Below are positions 27,378 through 40,900 of a stretch of DNA of 64,000 nt, one piece after another. The DNA is from Melastoma dodecandrum (taxonomy: Eukaryota; Streptophyta; Magnoliopsida; Myrtales; Melastomataceae). Numbering within the stretch: position 1 is the first letter of the stretch; the number at the start of each line of letters is the position of its first letter. The notes under the pieces were generated by a model. It did no database searches, was not told where the DNA came from, and saw only the letters and a program-made list of their open reading frames with translations. Location: the NCBI GenBank assembly GCA_029817715.1, contig JARUPY010000465.1:3647501-3711500 (forward strand), given 5' to 3'. The position numbers and the translations under genes are program-made.

Positions 27378-30300
27378 ATGCATCGGCAGCCAGCGACAGT
27401 GGAGGAGCAGTTGATCCGTAAGGTGATCAACGAGGAATGTCCCTGGGAGAGCCTCCCAAAGAGACTTCAGGTCACCCTTTCCACCAAGGATGAATGACAC
27501 CGCAGGTATGACTATAGCGTGCAGGTTTTGTTTCTCTTTTTAAGCAATAGAATTTTGGCATTCAGTTGTTGTAGGTGAAGCACGTGAGAGAAGTGTATAC
27601 CACAGAGTAGTCGTTTTGACTAGCGTTACCTTGTATCTGCTTGTCCTCTAGGATTGTTGAACACAGCATAAAGAAGAGGCTTCAATGGAGCTCCTCTTTT
27701 GCCCGGAAAGTTTGCAAAGAAAGTGAATACTATGAGGACTTGATGCGGTATCTCAGAAGGGACTTGGCGGTGGGTATTTTCACACGTGTCTGCTTCTCTT
27801 TGATAGTTACAAATTTTTGTTGCATAGATTTTAATGTTTTCAGAATGGGACATTCTTGTTCCTGTTGATTGAAGTAATTAAGATTGGCTGCTCGGAATCC
27901 TCTCTTCTTTGGGATGTTCAGCTGTTTAAGTTTTGCTTCTAGCTGACAGAACTACTGGCATCTATACATTCTCGTCTCTTTTACAGTTAAGATGAAGAGG
28001 AAAAAATGGATTTTATGGTGGATTTACATTTTCTTTGCAGTGTTTTGACATAAGCTGATATTCTATTAACTTGCAGTTGTTCCCTTACCATCTGGCAGAG
28101 TATGTTTGCCGTGTTATGAGAATCTCTCCCTTCAGATACTACTGTGACATGATATTCGAGGTCATGAGAAATGGTACGCCGCCGCAGGCCTTCTTACTCT
28201 TACTTAATGTGACCGTAAGAGAATAGAGGATGGCCTAGAAATCATGTTGTCATGATGTTGCCACTTAATAATTTAGAAGTAGTATTGACTCGTTAAGTTT
28301 CATTTTGAATAAAGCCTTCTCTACTTTTTGATTGTTTTGTTTTGTGATAGTCCTTCTTCTAGCTACTTTCTCTCAATTCAGGAGATGTCCCATTTAGAAT
28401 GCATTTGGATTCTTATTGTTCTCCCACATATGCTTATACCGTATCGTCATTATTTACGGTAGTCTTGATGACCTTATATTGAATATTTTTATTCGCAGAA
28501 ACGCACACGCAAGTATACGGGTCGCACAAGTATTAAAGTAGTGAGTAAAAGTCGTTCCCACGGAGATTGTTCAGAATATTTTATCGATTATCAGCTTAAC
28601 AAGTCTTAATCTAGCCGGTGAAGATTTAATAGGTTTAATATAAGAATGACAATAACAACTGAATAAAAGCAAGTATAGAATAAATCGATGGATGAAAAAC
28701 CCAGGACTATGAATCCCCTATCGTTCATGAATTATCTGTGCTCTCTCTTCCTCAATTCTCTCAGTTTCCCGTTTACTAACCACAATTCTTGTTGTTCGTT
28801 AGACCTCTCTCGAGTTTGTAACGGTGAATTATAGATTATCCGTAAACCTATATCTCTATAGTGATGCACGAACAGTTATAATCCTTTTAAGCGCCAATTG
28901 TTATCTCGGTTACCTACGAGCATATATCTCTATACTCCTCTGAGTTAACCTGATCTCTCAGACTTAACCTAGGTTATATTCTCCCTCTTCTAATCCTAAG
29001 TCCCTCTCTCGAGTCTACTAAAGGATAAGGAATCAAACAAATCGGCGATCGACCCAATATGCAAGCATTAAGTACAAGAGAACATAAGCAAACGTGAAAC
29101 TCTACGAATCTATTCCGAAAAGAGTTTAGACAATCACTACACGAGTCGGTTCATCACCGTCCTAGATAAAAGATTTAGTTTTGCATCCTAGCCAACAAGC
29201 AAAACAAGAAAAGAAAAGAAAAGGATATCTCCATCGTCTTCTCTGATCCCTCTTCCTTAGCCGTCGTCTAGTCTCTCCCTCAAGATGTCTTCCTCGACAT
29301 GAATTTCTCGTCGTGTCAACCCATTTTCCTGCAAAGAACCTCACAAGTGCAAAATATATCCAAACAAAACGACTAACCCAAAAATAACATGCAACTAAGT
29401 ATATATGCCCATAAATGTCGGATATCTATCATTAATTAGGCTCCTAAATGAGACATATAACTCTAATTTATTAGAGTTATCAATTTTAACTTATCTTTGA
29501 GAGCAACCTTATGACAACATCCCAAATTTCAGCGCTGCAAATGCTTTACGTCTCACAGGAATTGGAAGAAATGAATTTATTGATATCATGAACAGATGCA
29601 GATCAAAGGTGCTAAAATGTTTCGCTATTGCACTACTGCTTGGTGCATACAAGAGAATAGATGAACTGCTTATTTAATATATGTGGGATAGTCTTCTTGT
29701 ACAACTTTTTATTGTTTTTTTCCTCAAAAACTCACATTGCCCATGCTCAAGATATGACATGACTCTTGAAAATAAAATGAACAGGTTTAATGTATATAAT
29801 TATTGTCTTCTGCTTGATGCACTGCAGAAAATCATGTGGAAGCTCAATAAGTCCATTGCCAAAGAAATGTTGCCCACACAACCTGTGGATTTTCCAATTG
29901 AACCATGGTGGGGAATATGTTTGGTCAACTTCACACTTTAGGAGTTTAAGGTGCTTATTCTAGTACCATTTATCTTTTTTCAAGTGTATGAGGATGGAAA
30001 ATCCTATCAAACTTCTATTTTGAATCCTTGATCCATTTTTTTCCAACAGAAACTATCAGAGGAAGAAATGACAACAATAGATAAAATCTGCAAGGAGGAA
30101 GCAAACGCCTTTATTTTGTTTGATCCTAACATCATCAAGGGTTTATACCAGAGGGGATTAGTTTTCTTTGATGTCCCGGCTTACCCTGATGATCGATTTA
30201 AAGGTACTCCTTTTTCTGTATCGTGCATTTCCCTTTTTTTTTTTTTGGGGGGGGTTTGTGTCATTTCTGATTCTTGCCTATGGCTTATTCTAGTGTGTTG

Positions 30301-33300
30301 GGAATGGATAGATGTTGAGAGATTATTGGAAAAGGAACTCCAATGGATTGCTGCTGCTAGAACAATTAAAAAGGCCTAAAACACTGTGCTTGTTATTTTT
30401 TAATTATTATTTTTTTATTTCCTGGGTGGTGCTGTGTGATATTCCTTCCCATGTCCTTTCTAGATTGCTTTCTTTACAGACATGAATTTTTCTGATGCTC
30501 TTGACTGTTGCATCGTCTAAAGATATTGACAATATAAGCATTTTACAATATTAGACTTTTACCAAATCTAACATCTTAAAGATTTCCAGTTGCTCGGCTT
30601 GAAGGATTTGTTTCCAACAGAGAGCAGTCTTATGAGGATCCAACTGAAGAGTAAGCTGAATATATATTTTTTTCTGCCAGCATTTTTCTTAAAATTTCCA
30701 TTCTATCTACATGCAAAGGTCCTGATCAAGTTATTCACAGGTTGTTGTATGCTCTTTTTGTTGTCTGGAGCGAAACTGCGACTATTGCCGAATTGGCATC
30801 AACATTACAGGCTGACATTGCACCTCTTCAGGCTGCTGCATCTTTTGCTTGGCGACTTGTTTGGGCTTTAAAAATAACTGATCCATCATCTGTCCTTCAA
30901 GACGTAGGTGTACCTGGAACTCCCCGAAGTATTTTAACAGAAGGAGATGATTCTTATGCTGGTATGGAAGTCAGAAGGTGTGTTTGGAGATTATGGTCCG
31001 GATGTTTCTGGTTCAGAGAACTTTAGATCAGCTTCGGCTCATTTTCGGGTTGCATTCGTGGTTGATGCAAACATCACTTCCTATCTTATGATGGTTCTCT
31101 GTTTCCCCAGGTATGGAGTCATCCATTTTTCAGGTTTCTTTCTCAGGGGATGAAAATTGTCTTTGTTTTTCTTTTCAGTAATTTTCCAGATAAATTTGTA
31201 GAGTTCTTCAACATTACTCATCTGTCTTCCTGGTGAGAATTGATAAGAACTTAAGCTTTCTGCCCATTGTTTTCTGGGACTGGAAAAAAAATTTGTGAGC
31301 CTTGTTTGTATAACTGCCTGTTGTTTTTGGAATTGGTAACGGAAAATCCATATTATTTTGTCATTTGAATTTGATACTCCATCCAGAAAGAGCATATATT
31401 TTCTTGTGTAAGCTTTTGTCGAATGTTGCATTATTGTAATTGAACTAAAATCATAAGTCTTTGGTTTTATTCTTGCAGTATATTGTTCATGTACTTTAGT
31501 TTTGCTATTATCCTTTATCTTTCCTCCTCAAAATAACTTGCTTTATGTTGTAGGATTGAAATCTCATGCTGTCACTCTTTACGAGGCTGGCAAATTGGGT
31601 TCTGATAGCATTGGAGATCTTTGCAAGGATTTGAGTACGGTGGAAGGAACCAAATTTGAGGGGGAGCTTCAAGAATTTGCTAATCATGCCTTCAGCCTTC
31701 GTTGTGTTTTGGAATGCTTTCAGTCTGGTGGAGTGGCCATGGATACACACCTCAATGAAGTTTGTGATAAAATGGGTAATCTATCTTCAGTTAAGGATGA
31801 TACCACTTCTCTTGTCGCTGAGATTGCCACTATCAACAAATCAGGGATATCCAATGAAACTGGGAATGTCATTAATAATGGTTCTTTGGAAGCACCTCTG
31901 GACATATTTCTGATGTACCTATTGAAGAAACTAACCACGAAAATAAAGATGAGAGTTTAAGTGTCGAGGAGAAAATGACAATGACAGAAGGATTTGAACC
32001 AGACACAGCAAAAGGTTCAGAACGGAGGAGAAAGAGTTATCGTTGGATATACTGCGTTGTGAAAGCTTAGCTTCTCTGGCTCCAGCCACTTTGGACCGGC
32101 TTTTTCGGCGTGATTATGATATTGTGGTGTCCGTGATACCACTTCCATTTTCTTCTGTACTTCCTGGTCCTCAAGGTCCAATTCATTTTGGTCCTCCAAG
32201 TTATTCATCACTAACACCATGGATGAAATTGGTTTTATATTCGACGGCCATGAGTGGACCTTTATCTGTTGTTCTGATGAAAGGACAATGTCTGCGCTTG
32301 CTTCCTGCACCATTAGCCGGCTGTGAGAAAACCCTTATATGGTCTTGGGATGGCTCTACTGTGGGGGGCTTGGGTGGGAAATTTGAAGGAAATTTTGTGA
32401 AGGGAGGTGAGCTTTTACACTGCTTGAATTCCCTTCTCAAGTATTCTGCTTTGCTAGTGCAGCCCTTGAGCAGATACGACCTTGATGAGTCCAGCAGAGT
32501 CGTCACCCTGGATGTTCCTCTGCCATTGAGAAACTTCAATGGTGCAGTCGCTTCCACTGGTGAGGAGCTTGGGCTCCCAGCTGCCGAAAGCTCAAAGTTA
32601 AATTCTTTACTGCTTGACATTTCCAATAAGATAGAACTTGGTAGCATAGGCCATGTTCGCCTGTTGAAACTATTCAAAGAAAGTGATTCACATAAGTTTG
32701 CTTCAAATGATGAGAAGTTCGAGTGGGTTCCTTTGGGTGTAGAGTTTGGCATTCCCCTGTATAATCCAAAGCTGTGCAACTGTATATGTAGAAGGGTTGT
32801 TTCATCACACGTGCTGCAATCAGATTCACTTTCCGATCATCATGATGCGATGCAAGGGTTAAGGGGAAGGCTTCGGGAGGTTTGTTCAGAGTATCAGGCA
32901 ACAGGACCAGCTGCTAGGCTTCTTTACTAGAAAGACCAGCATAAAGATAACTCTAGTAGGACACTTATGACCTACGCCAGTGGCAGGTGGAATCCCCTTG
33001 TTGAACCTTCTTCTCCAATTTCTAGTGTTTCAAGTGAGCATCAGAGGTTAAAGCTTGTCAACAGACACGGATACAAAACTCAGGTTCTGAGCTTTGATGG
33101 CAGCATCCTCAGGTATGGAATTTCCCCGTTAATTGACAATGAAATTTTCAATTTGATTCAAGGATATACCTGCTTGGTGGTGGTGATAAAGGGAAAGTTT
33201 ATGTATGTGGTCTGCTTTGTGATTCATCATTAGAAAGTTTTTCATTTTTGAAGAATATTTGCAGGTCTTATTCACTCTCTCCTCTACATGAGATGGTCTC

Positions 33301-33502
33301 AACAAAAGTGGAAGAATCTGGAACAATGACACCGGCAAAACCTGAGGCAGATGAAATTGACAGTAGAGAAGTAGTCCTTCCGGGACTCAACCTCCTTTTT
33401 GACGGAGCCGAGCTGCATCCCTTTGATATAGGTGCTTGCTTGCAAGCACGCCAACCGATATCATTGATAGCAGAGGCCTTGGCTGCTTCTGCAGCATTTT
33501 GA
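27378..33502 (+). pseudogene. FAM91A1-like vesicle-tethering protein gene, multiply disrupted
   Basis: FAM91A1 in animals works with TBC1D23 and WDR11 in vesicle capture at the trans-Golgi; the plant homologue is conserved. Exons: 27,378-27,505, 27,652-27,769, 28,077-28,173, 29,502-29,608, 29,828-29,950, 30,050-30,203, 30,590-30,650, 30,741-31,110, 31,554-33,112 and 33,265-33,502. Conserved blocks include PATVEEQLIRKVINEECPWE, KKRLQWSSSFARKVCKESEY, SPFRYYCDMIFEVMRN, GPIHFGPPSYSSLTPWMKLV and IGACLQARQPISLIAEA. Lesions: Trp-to-TGA (27,495), Glu-to-TAG (29,939), Gln-to-TAG (32,928), two frame changes in exon 8 (about 30,960 and 31,090-31,110), two in exon 9 (about 31,885-31,897 and 32,027-32,042), and a TGA at 33,500 where a few more residues are usual. 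Intron 3 carries a ~1 kb insertion. It cannot make a full-length protein. Confidence 0.9.
28464..29482. mobile_element. Putative ~1 kb retroelement-like insertion in intron 3 of the FAM91A1 relic
   Basis: Intron 3 is about 1.3 kb, while its neighbours are mostly 100-500 bp. The stretch has a phrase known to me from dispersed plant repeats (GTATACGGGTCGCACAAGT, then CGTTCCCACGGAGATTG). On the minus strand a candidate end reads TGATAAC and the other CATCA, as for an LTR-type unit (TG...CA). Flanking 5-bp duplications do not match, so the exact ends are uncertain. No transposase or polymerase coding is visible. Confidence 0.4.
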
Positions 33503-34958
33503 GTGAAGTAGGCTTCTCTCATATCCTTGCTCAGAAATCTCACAATGTTGTCAGCAGCAGACAAAACTGCCATTCCGCATCCTTCCGTAAGCTAATAATT
33601 TCTCCACATGAACCTTAGTTTTGCTTCCTTTCTCCTCAAATTCTTCGGGGTTTGCACTCAGTTGCTTGAGCTTTTTGGCACGTTTTCTTCGGTATTTCTA
33701 CCTCAGCATCTCGGGTGAGTTGCTAAGTATTCTTTTTCCTGACTGAAATTTGTTGGAACAACAGAGTGAGAGATGGAGGATTACCTCGTATATATATTAT
33801 TGATAAGGACAATCTTACAGCCCTGTTATCTTCCCGGATAGAACAGAGTGTTGCAGCAGTAGAAACAATAGGAAACTTCATTTCATGGGGATGTGCCGGA
33901 CTTCACTGAGAGGGAACTTCATGTGTATCGTTGTCTTTTAGCTATATGTTGAAATTGTAATCCTCAGGAATCATAATCGATGCTGCCTTCAACTGATTGT
34001 ATGTCTAAATTTCAAATACCATACGAATTTCAACCGTATTCAGTGAAAGATCGTACGTTGTACACTGTAGTGGATCGAGTATGTGTTTGGGACTTAGTAT
34101 CTTAAACTATCAACAAACAACATTCGAGTAACTTGAACTTTTAAATACTAAAAAATCTTTGTAGTCTTCAAGGCCGATATGCATTTCCTTTGCCTCATTT
34201 TTTCCTAATAAAAGCCAGTCATGTGACGAGGGAGTTTTGTGATTCGAGGGAGACATTCCACGTGGCAGACACCCAGAAACGTCTTCTTTTCTCTTTCTCG
34301 AATCCCAAACGCACAAAAGCCATCTGCAAGAAAATATCTTATACTTCTAAGCTTCCCACTGTCCGAACAAGAAACACCCTCAGCCAGCCCCATCCCATCT
34401 TCTTCAGTCCAACATCTCGCACTCGTCCCTCGAGAGTCTCATGGGAGCACGTTCCTATCATCTTTTCCCGGTGATACTCCCTCTTTCTTGCGACAACGAT
34501 CCTTCTTGCAACGTCAAGTTCCTCCCTCCCCCCTCGTCGTCGGCTCGCTGCGCCATCGTCCGCTCTTCTCCTGGAACTTCCGGGACTTTAAGCACGGGGT
34601 GATGTGTCCTTGCCGAGTATCTTTCTTGTGTCATCAGTCTTTAGTAACGAGACAGTCCTTGCATTTGGGTTGATGATCTCCTTCGCGCTCTTTGTTTCTT
34701 GCTTCGCGTACTCGTGTTAGATTTTGGATTGGCCTTCGGCTGTTGCTGAGTAGCGGCACTGCCATTTTTTTATTTGTAGCAGGTCGAGGATTCGGAAGGG
34801 TGCTTCGAGTAGAGATGGCCGAAGAGAGGCATGTTTGTGCTACTAATCCTGATCGTTGTGTGCGTGTGTTTTTCTTGTCCTTACTTTCTTGATTGAATTC
34901 GTCTTTTCTTGGGTTCTGTTTTTTTGAAATATGCAATACTCCGATTCACACTGATTAG
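33503..34958. other. Gap between FAM91A1 and isoamylase relics
   Basis: Includes the remnant 3' end of the FAM91A1 gene and, near 34,380-34,680, GC-richer sequence that may have encoded the plastid transit peptide of the isoamylase. No confident first exon could be built. Confidence 0.4.
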
Positions 34959-37900
34959 ACATGGGACAGCGCACAGGGAGTTCCAGCTCAAGTTTACGGG
35001 CGTCAAGCTCAAGAATGGGTACTCGAGGTAATTTCGATTATGAGTTTCAAGAAGTATGTGATGAAACACTGCAGGTTAGGTCTTCCTTTATGATCCGTTG
35101 TAGCGATGTAAATCACATCTTATTTGGATGATTCTAGGAAGAAGTGTCGCCATTAACAGAGAGGCGGTTCACAGTCTTTCCAGGCCAGGCATTTCCACTT
35201 GGCGTGTCAGAAGTAGATAATGGTGTTAATTTTGCTTTATTTTCGCAGAATGCAACTTCAGTCACCCTTTGCCTGTCACTTCCTCAAAGGTTTGTAATTG
35301 CTTATCCATTATACTGATTCATGGCTTTTCAACAATTTCAGAAAAATACTACCTGTCTTGTAGAGAAATTATAACACTACTCTTCGGGGTTATACATCTG
35401 AATCTGGTGTGCTGGGTGAACTATTTCTGGGTAATTTGTACTGTCTTCTTTCCGTTTTTACGTGGTCAAGCTGCCTCCTTTCACCAAAAACTTTCCACGT
35501 TATTAAACTATAGATATTTCTTTTTTTTTTCTTTTGTTAAATAACCTACTGTTATTTCCTATAGTCATTTTTATTTACTCGTCTTCTTATATGCTATCAT
35601 GAAGATTATCATACTTTGTGATAGTGGGACGATAAGCAACACTGATGACGAACTCTTGGAGCTACCATTGGATCCTTATGAGAATAAAACTGGAGATATT
35701 TGGCATCTAAGCATCGAGGTACTGTCAAAAATCAATTCTTAAACTGTCTTTTTGATTACTGATTTTTTTTACATGCTTCGATACATTATAAATTTGTAGT
35801 CCCTTTGCTGTTGTTTGCTTCGAATCTCACTGCTGGATTCAAGTGATTCTTACGCTTTTCCCCAGGTGCTTCTGGGAAGTTATTTGCCATCAGTTACTTT
35901 GAACAACGTGGTGTTAAAGCTCCTAGTGATTATTTCACCTCTATTTGATGACCCTTTCTTGCAACTGGGTCCTGCTTGTCTTCTCTAACTAGTTTGAGTT
36001 GCTATATTACACACATAGGGCCTGCCACGAAGTAATGTCCTTTACCGTTATCGCATGGATGGTCCTCAAGAATGGCACGAAGGGCATCGTTTTGATAGCC
36101 GCATCGTGCTTATAGATCCTTATGCAAAGCTAATAGAAAGCCGTCGAATCTTTGGAGATGCCACACAGAAAACTTATAGATTTATGGGAACCTATGATTT
36201 TGACACCGCAACCTTTGATTGGGGGGAGGAGTACAAGCTTCCAGACATACCTGAGGTATTTAGGAAAATGATTTTCTTTCTATATGTCACCTCTTTCTCT
36301 GCCATCTCCCCAATTTTTGGCCATTTTATTCGCAAAAATGTTGCTTCACGTCTCTGATCGCCAGTTCGTTTATGCTCAGTATGCACATGTGTCTTGTTTT
36401 CTTTCAGGAAAATCTCATTATATATGAAATGAATGTTCGAGCATTTACTGTGAATGAATCTATTGGACTAGATCCACAATTGCGTGGTAGCTACCTTGGG
36501 CTAATTCAAAAGGTACTTTCGAAATGTTCAATAATGTTACTGAAGACTTACTTCTCTGCAATAATTTTACTGTTGATTGGAAATAACCTTCTGAGCTACT
36601 TATGTTGCAATCCAGATTGTAATACATTCTTGGTTTAAGATTTTAACCTAAACCATGTATTTCCTGAATTTTATTACAACTTCTTGATCATATTTATAGA
36701 TCCCACACCTTTTGGAACTGGGAGTGAGTGCAGTAGAATTGCTGCCTGTTTTTGAGTTTGATGAGTTCGAGTTTCAAAGACGCAGAAATCCGAGAGATCA
36801 CATGGTAGTTGTGATTATTACTTAATGTCGATCAAATTGCTTAACTAGTGCTGATTTCTGTGTCATCAACTTGCAATCTTCGTTTAAATTGCTCTATGTC
36901 TTCATTTAATATGATCATACGACATATAGACAAATCCATCGTATGTTTTCATTTTGTGCTTAAGTTTGAACCTTCATAGCAGTCATCCTCTTCTTGCCTC
37001 TTTGTCCATAGTTTACTAGAATTTTCCCTGGCCGATCTGGCAATAGAGACTAAGAGATTTGTTCTTCAAGATTAATACATGGGGATACTCGACAATGAAT
37101 TTCTTTGCACAAATGAGCCGGTATGCAAGTTCTGCTGGAGGGCCTGTTGGTGCTTCTCGAGAGTTTAAGGAAATGGTCAAAGCGTTACATGATACTCGGA
37201 TAGAGGTGAGTGCCACTCTTCCTTCTTATGTTATCTGTTTCCCAGTGCACTGCATTGTTCTCTCTTCCTAATGTTAGATAGGCTTATTTTATGTACTTTT
37301 CACTTTTGTAGGTCATTTTGGATGTTGTCTACAATCATACCAACGGGGCTGATGATTTGCATCCCTATGCTACCTCATTTCGTGGAATTGATAATAAGGT
37401 GAATCTTCCTGCAATCTTTGGAACCCAAGAGTTTGTGAGCCGGTGATTGGTCTAAGAAAGCAATAATGCAAGGATAATCAAATGGTGAATAAGTTGAATT
37501 AACATGAAAAGATATCTACAATTGGAACGTTTCTCAGCTCTTTTGGACTGAAATATATGAACAGAACCCTCACCCCTCAATGTGGTTGGTATTTTTCTTC
37601 ACCGAATATTACTTATGTTATGCAGTATCCGGTACCATTTTCAAAAACTTAGTAAATCATCCAATTATGATGACAACAAAAATAGGGTCAGGTCGAGAAT
37701 GACTAAGGCAATGACAATCCTTGATGGACTGGCAAAGATAGTTTACTTTCTGAAAAGGGGAATCATAATCTCATTCATTATTATTTTGATTTAAAATCGT
37801 ATTCTAAATAAAACATGTATTTCTTGACAGTTCTAAGATGTTTTTGGTTCTTCTCTTATGATATGGTTTATTACATGGTTGATTTGAAGAACAAGGGCAA

Positions 37901-40900
37901 ATTGCTGAACTATTCGGGCTGTGGTATTGAACTATCTTATTCATACATATATAGATAGATAGATAGATAGATATTGAGGGGTTAATGCACATTATCTTGC
38001 ACCACAGTTGCAACTTTGGCAGTAATGTCTGCAGATTCTGATTGTTGCTTTATAATTGTATTCATCCCTGTTGATTGAAGGAAATACATTGAACTGCAAC
38101 CATCCTGTAGTCATGGAGTTGATACTCGACAGTCTCACACATTGGTTAGTTGAGTCTCACACTATTACCGCTGATGTCATTGCATATGTAATCATCTCAA
38201 TAAATGGTTTGGATTTGAATAGAAGTAGTATCTTCGGTTTCCAAACTTCCTCAGCACACTTGTGGTCTTGCCAAGAAATTATTTTTTAAACAAGTAGCCC
38301 AATGAATATAAAACCCATAGTGATCTTGACTCTTGAGTGTTATACTTAGGCCTGGAGGTTTTTCCTTATTGCATGCTGGTGATAGAGCCATGGCGAATTG
38401 AACTATCTACTTGTCAGGGTCGTTGAATATCATGTGGACGGATTCCGATTTGATCTTGCAAGCATTCTTTGTCGCGGAATTGATGGTTCTCCCCTTAATG
38501 CACCACCATTAATCAGGGTAAGTTATTGAGAAGTGTAAGGATAATTGTTTGTGGTCAAAGGAGGATTTCGATTATTAAATTGGAATGGTTTCACTTTCAC
38601 AAAATAGTCGTTTTCCGGTGCTAGCAGTCTCTTTACAATTGCCCATTTACTTGTTGCAGGCTATTGCAAAAGATGCTGTGCTATCAAAGTGTAAAATGAT
38701 TGCCGAACCTTGGGATTGTGGAGGCCTAGATCTTGTTGGAAGCTTTCCAAACTGGGACAGGTGGTCTGACTCCACATTCCAGTTTGTCAAAAGGAATTGA
38801 GGGTCGGTTAAGAACAATTGATTCATAGAAAGCTATGGAAGCTTATGCTCCAAATAAACTGCATAGACATGATATCAAATAGACAGCCTCTCAGAGTTTC
38901 TCGGAGTTAATTACTAACTAAATTACATTTGTGCAGATGGGCTGAATGGAATGGAAAATACCGAGATGACATTAGAAGATTTATAAAGGTTTCTTTCAAT
39001 AGCTTGTTTATCCATATATGCTTTATTTGTTTGCCAATTAATTGATAAAAAGTAGAATCATATGACATGGAAAGACTGACCTTTTTCTAGCTGGTATCAT
39101 TTACTTGTGTTGATCTGATTGTGACATTTTTTTCTTCTTTGTGCATATTACTGAATTTAGGGTGACCCAAATATGAAAGGAGTTTTTTCCACCCGAATTC
39201 CTGGTTCTACTGACCTCTATAATGTATGTTCCTTCCTAAAGTGATCTCTGCTTGTTTTTTCACTCTTTTTGGACTTAAATATTGGAGAAATGGTGTGCCG
39301 GAAGTCGTTTTTACGTGTTTCACATATTTGGATATTTATATCAGTTTACAGTGCTTTATGATTGGTGCAAGGTAAGCAATTTTACATTATTATTCGAAAC
39401 AGAGACCACAAAATTATGTTTTGGTAATTAAATTTTTGTGCTTCTATTGTTTGATTCTTCAATCTCTTTGAATATCAATTGGGAAAGCGGTTGTGATCGA
39501 CAATGACTTTCCTCTGTATTCATGTAGGTGAACAAGCGCAAGCCCTACCATAGTATAAATTTTGTGATAGCTCATGATGGGTTCAGTCTTTATGACCTTG
39601 TATCCTACAACACTAAGGTAGACAAAGGAGACGTATTTAGGAATGTATCTCTATGAGGGATCACATGTATACTGTTATTTCAGCACAACGAGGCTAATGG
39701 GGAAGGAGGCAATGACGGGAGCAACGATAACTACAGCTGGAATTGTGGTGTAGAAGGTAATCTTATCTTACTGCAGCGTTTTGTTTTATCCAAGGAACTT
39801 GTTCTGGTAACGCTGGACAATGCAAAATCATTGAATCTTCGAAGCATTCATGAAAATGATGCTTTGTGTCTACGTTAAGCAGGAGAAACTGACAATGTGG
39901 AAGTCATGGCCTTGTGCGCTAGACAAATGAAGAACTTTCATCTCGTGTTGATGATTTCACAGGTATGTCTTTCTCAAAGCCAAACGAACCTGCTGTTATG
40001 ATTCACCTGCTAGACTACTCTCTATCCATGTATAGTATGCTTGTGCTTTGCTAGTGGGAGATGTTCCATAAGGATATTTTCTGGAAATTTCCTGCTTAAT
40101 TGAAATCCTGATTTTCATAGGGGACACCGATGTTTCTGATGGGAGATGAATACGAAATAATAACAGCTATGGACACGTTACTTCTATCAACCACTTTTTG
40201 TGGACGCAGGTGTTGGTTCTTATGAAAACAACTTTGATTGCATGCTACCAGATAGCAGCATTTTCGAAGTTCGACCTCGATTATAATCTATGCATATGCT
40301 TCATATATTTCAGCTAGATGCAAAGAGGAAAAGTCATTTCAGATTCTTCTCCGAGGTCATAAGGTTCCGCAAATCGCACGCCTTGCTCCGTAATCCGAAC
40401 TTTCTTGAGAAAGTACACGTAATTCGGCTCCTCTCTACCGATGAATCTCTTCCTTTTTAAAATATTTCAGTACTGAAAATTCTTCATATCCTTGTTGATT
40501 TTAGAAAGATGTCACCTGGCATGAGGATAACTGGGAAAACCCGGACAGCAAGTTCCTCGCATTTACGTAGGGGCTTCACACGCTTTATCAATGACAGAAC
40601 TATTATAGATCCTCGATAGCTGTAGTGACATTCTCATTTTTTCCCGCCACAGGCTTCACGATTGACGGAGGAGATATCTACATCGCGTTCAACGCTCACG
40701 ACTACTTTGTCAAAGTCCCCATACCACCACCACCAAAGAATCGGCTCCGGCACCGCGTGGTGAGTTTGAACAACTCTCACCAAGCACCTGCATATATATA
40801 GGTAGCAATTGAATACTCGCCGCCTCAATGGCAGGTGGATACAAATCTCGAGTCGCCGAATGACATTGTCCTGGAAGGAGTACCAGGGGTGCGAGGTACG

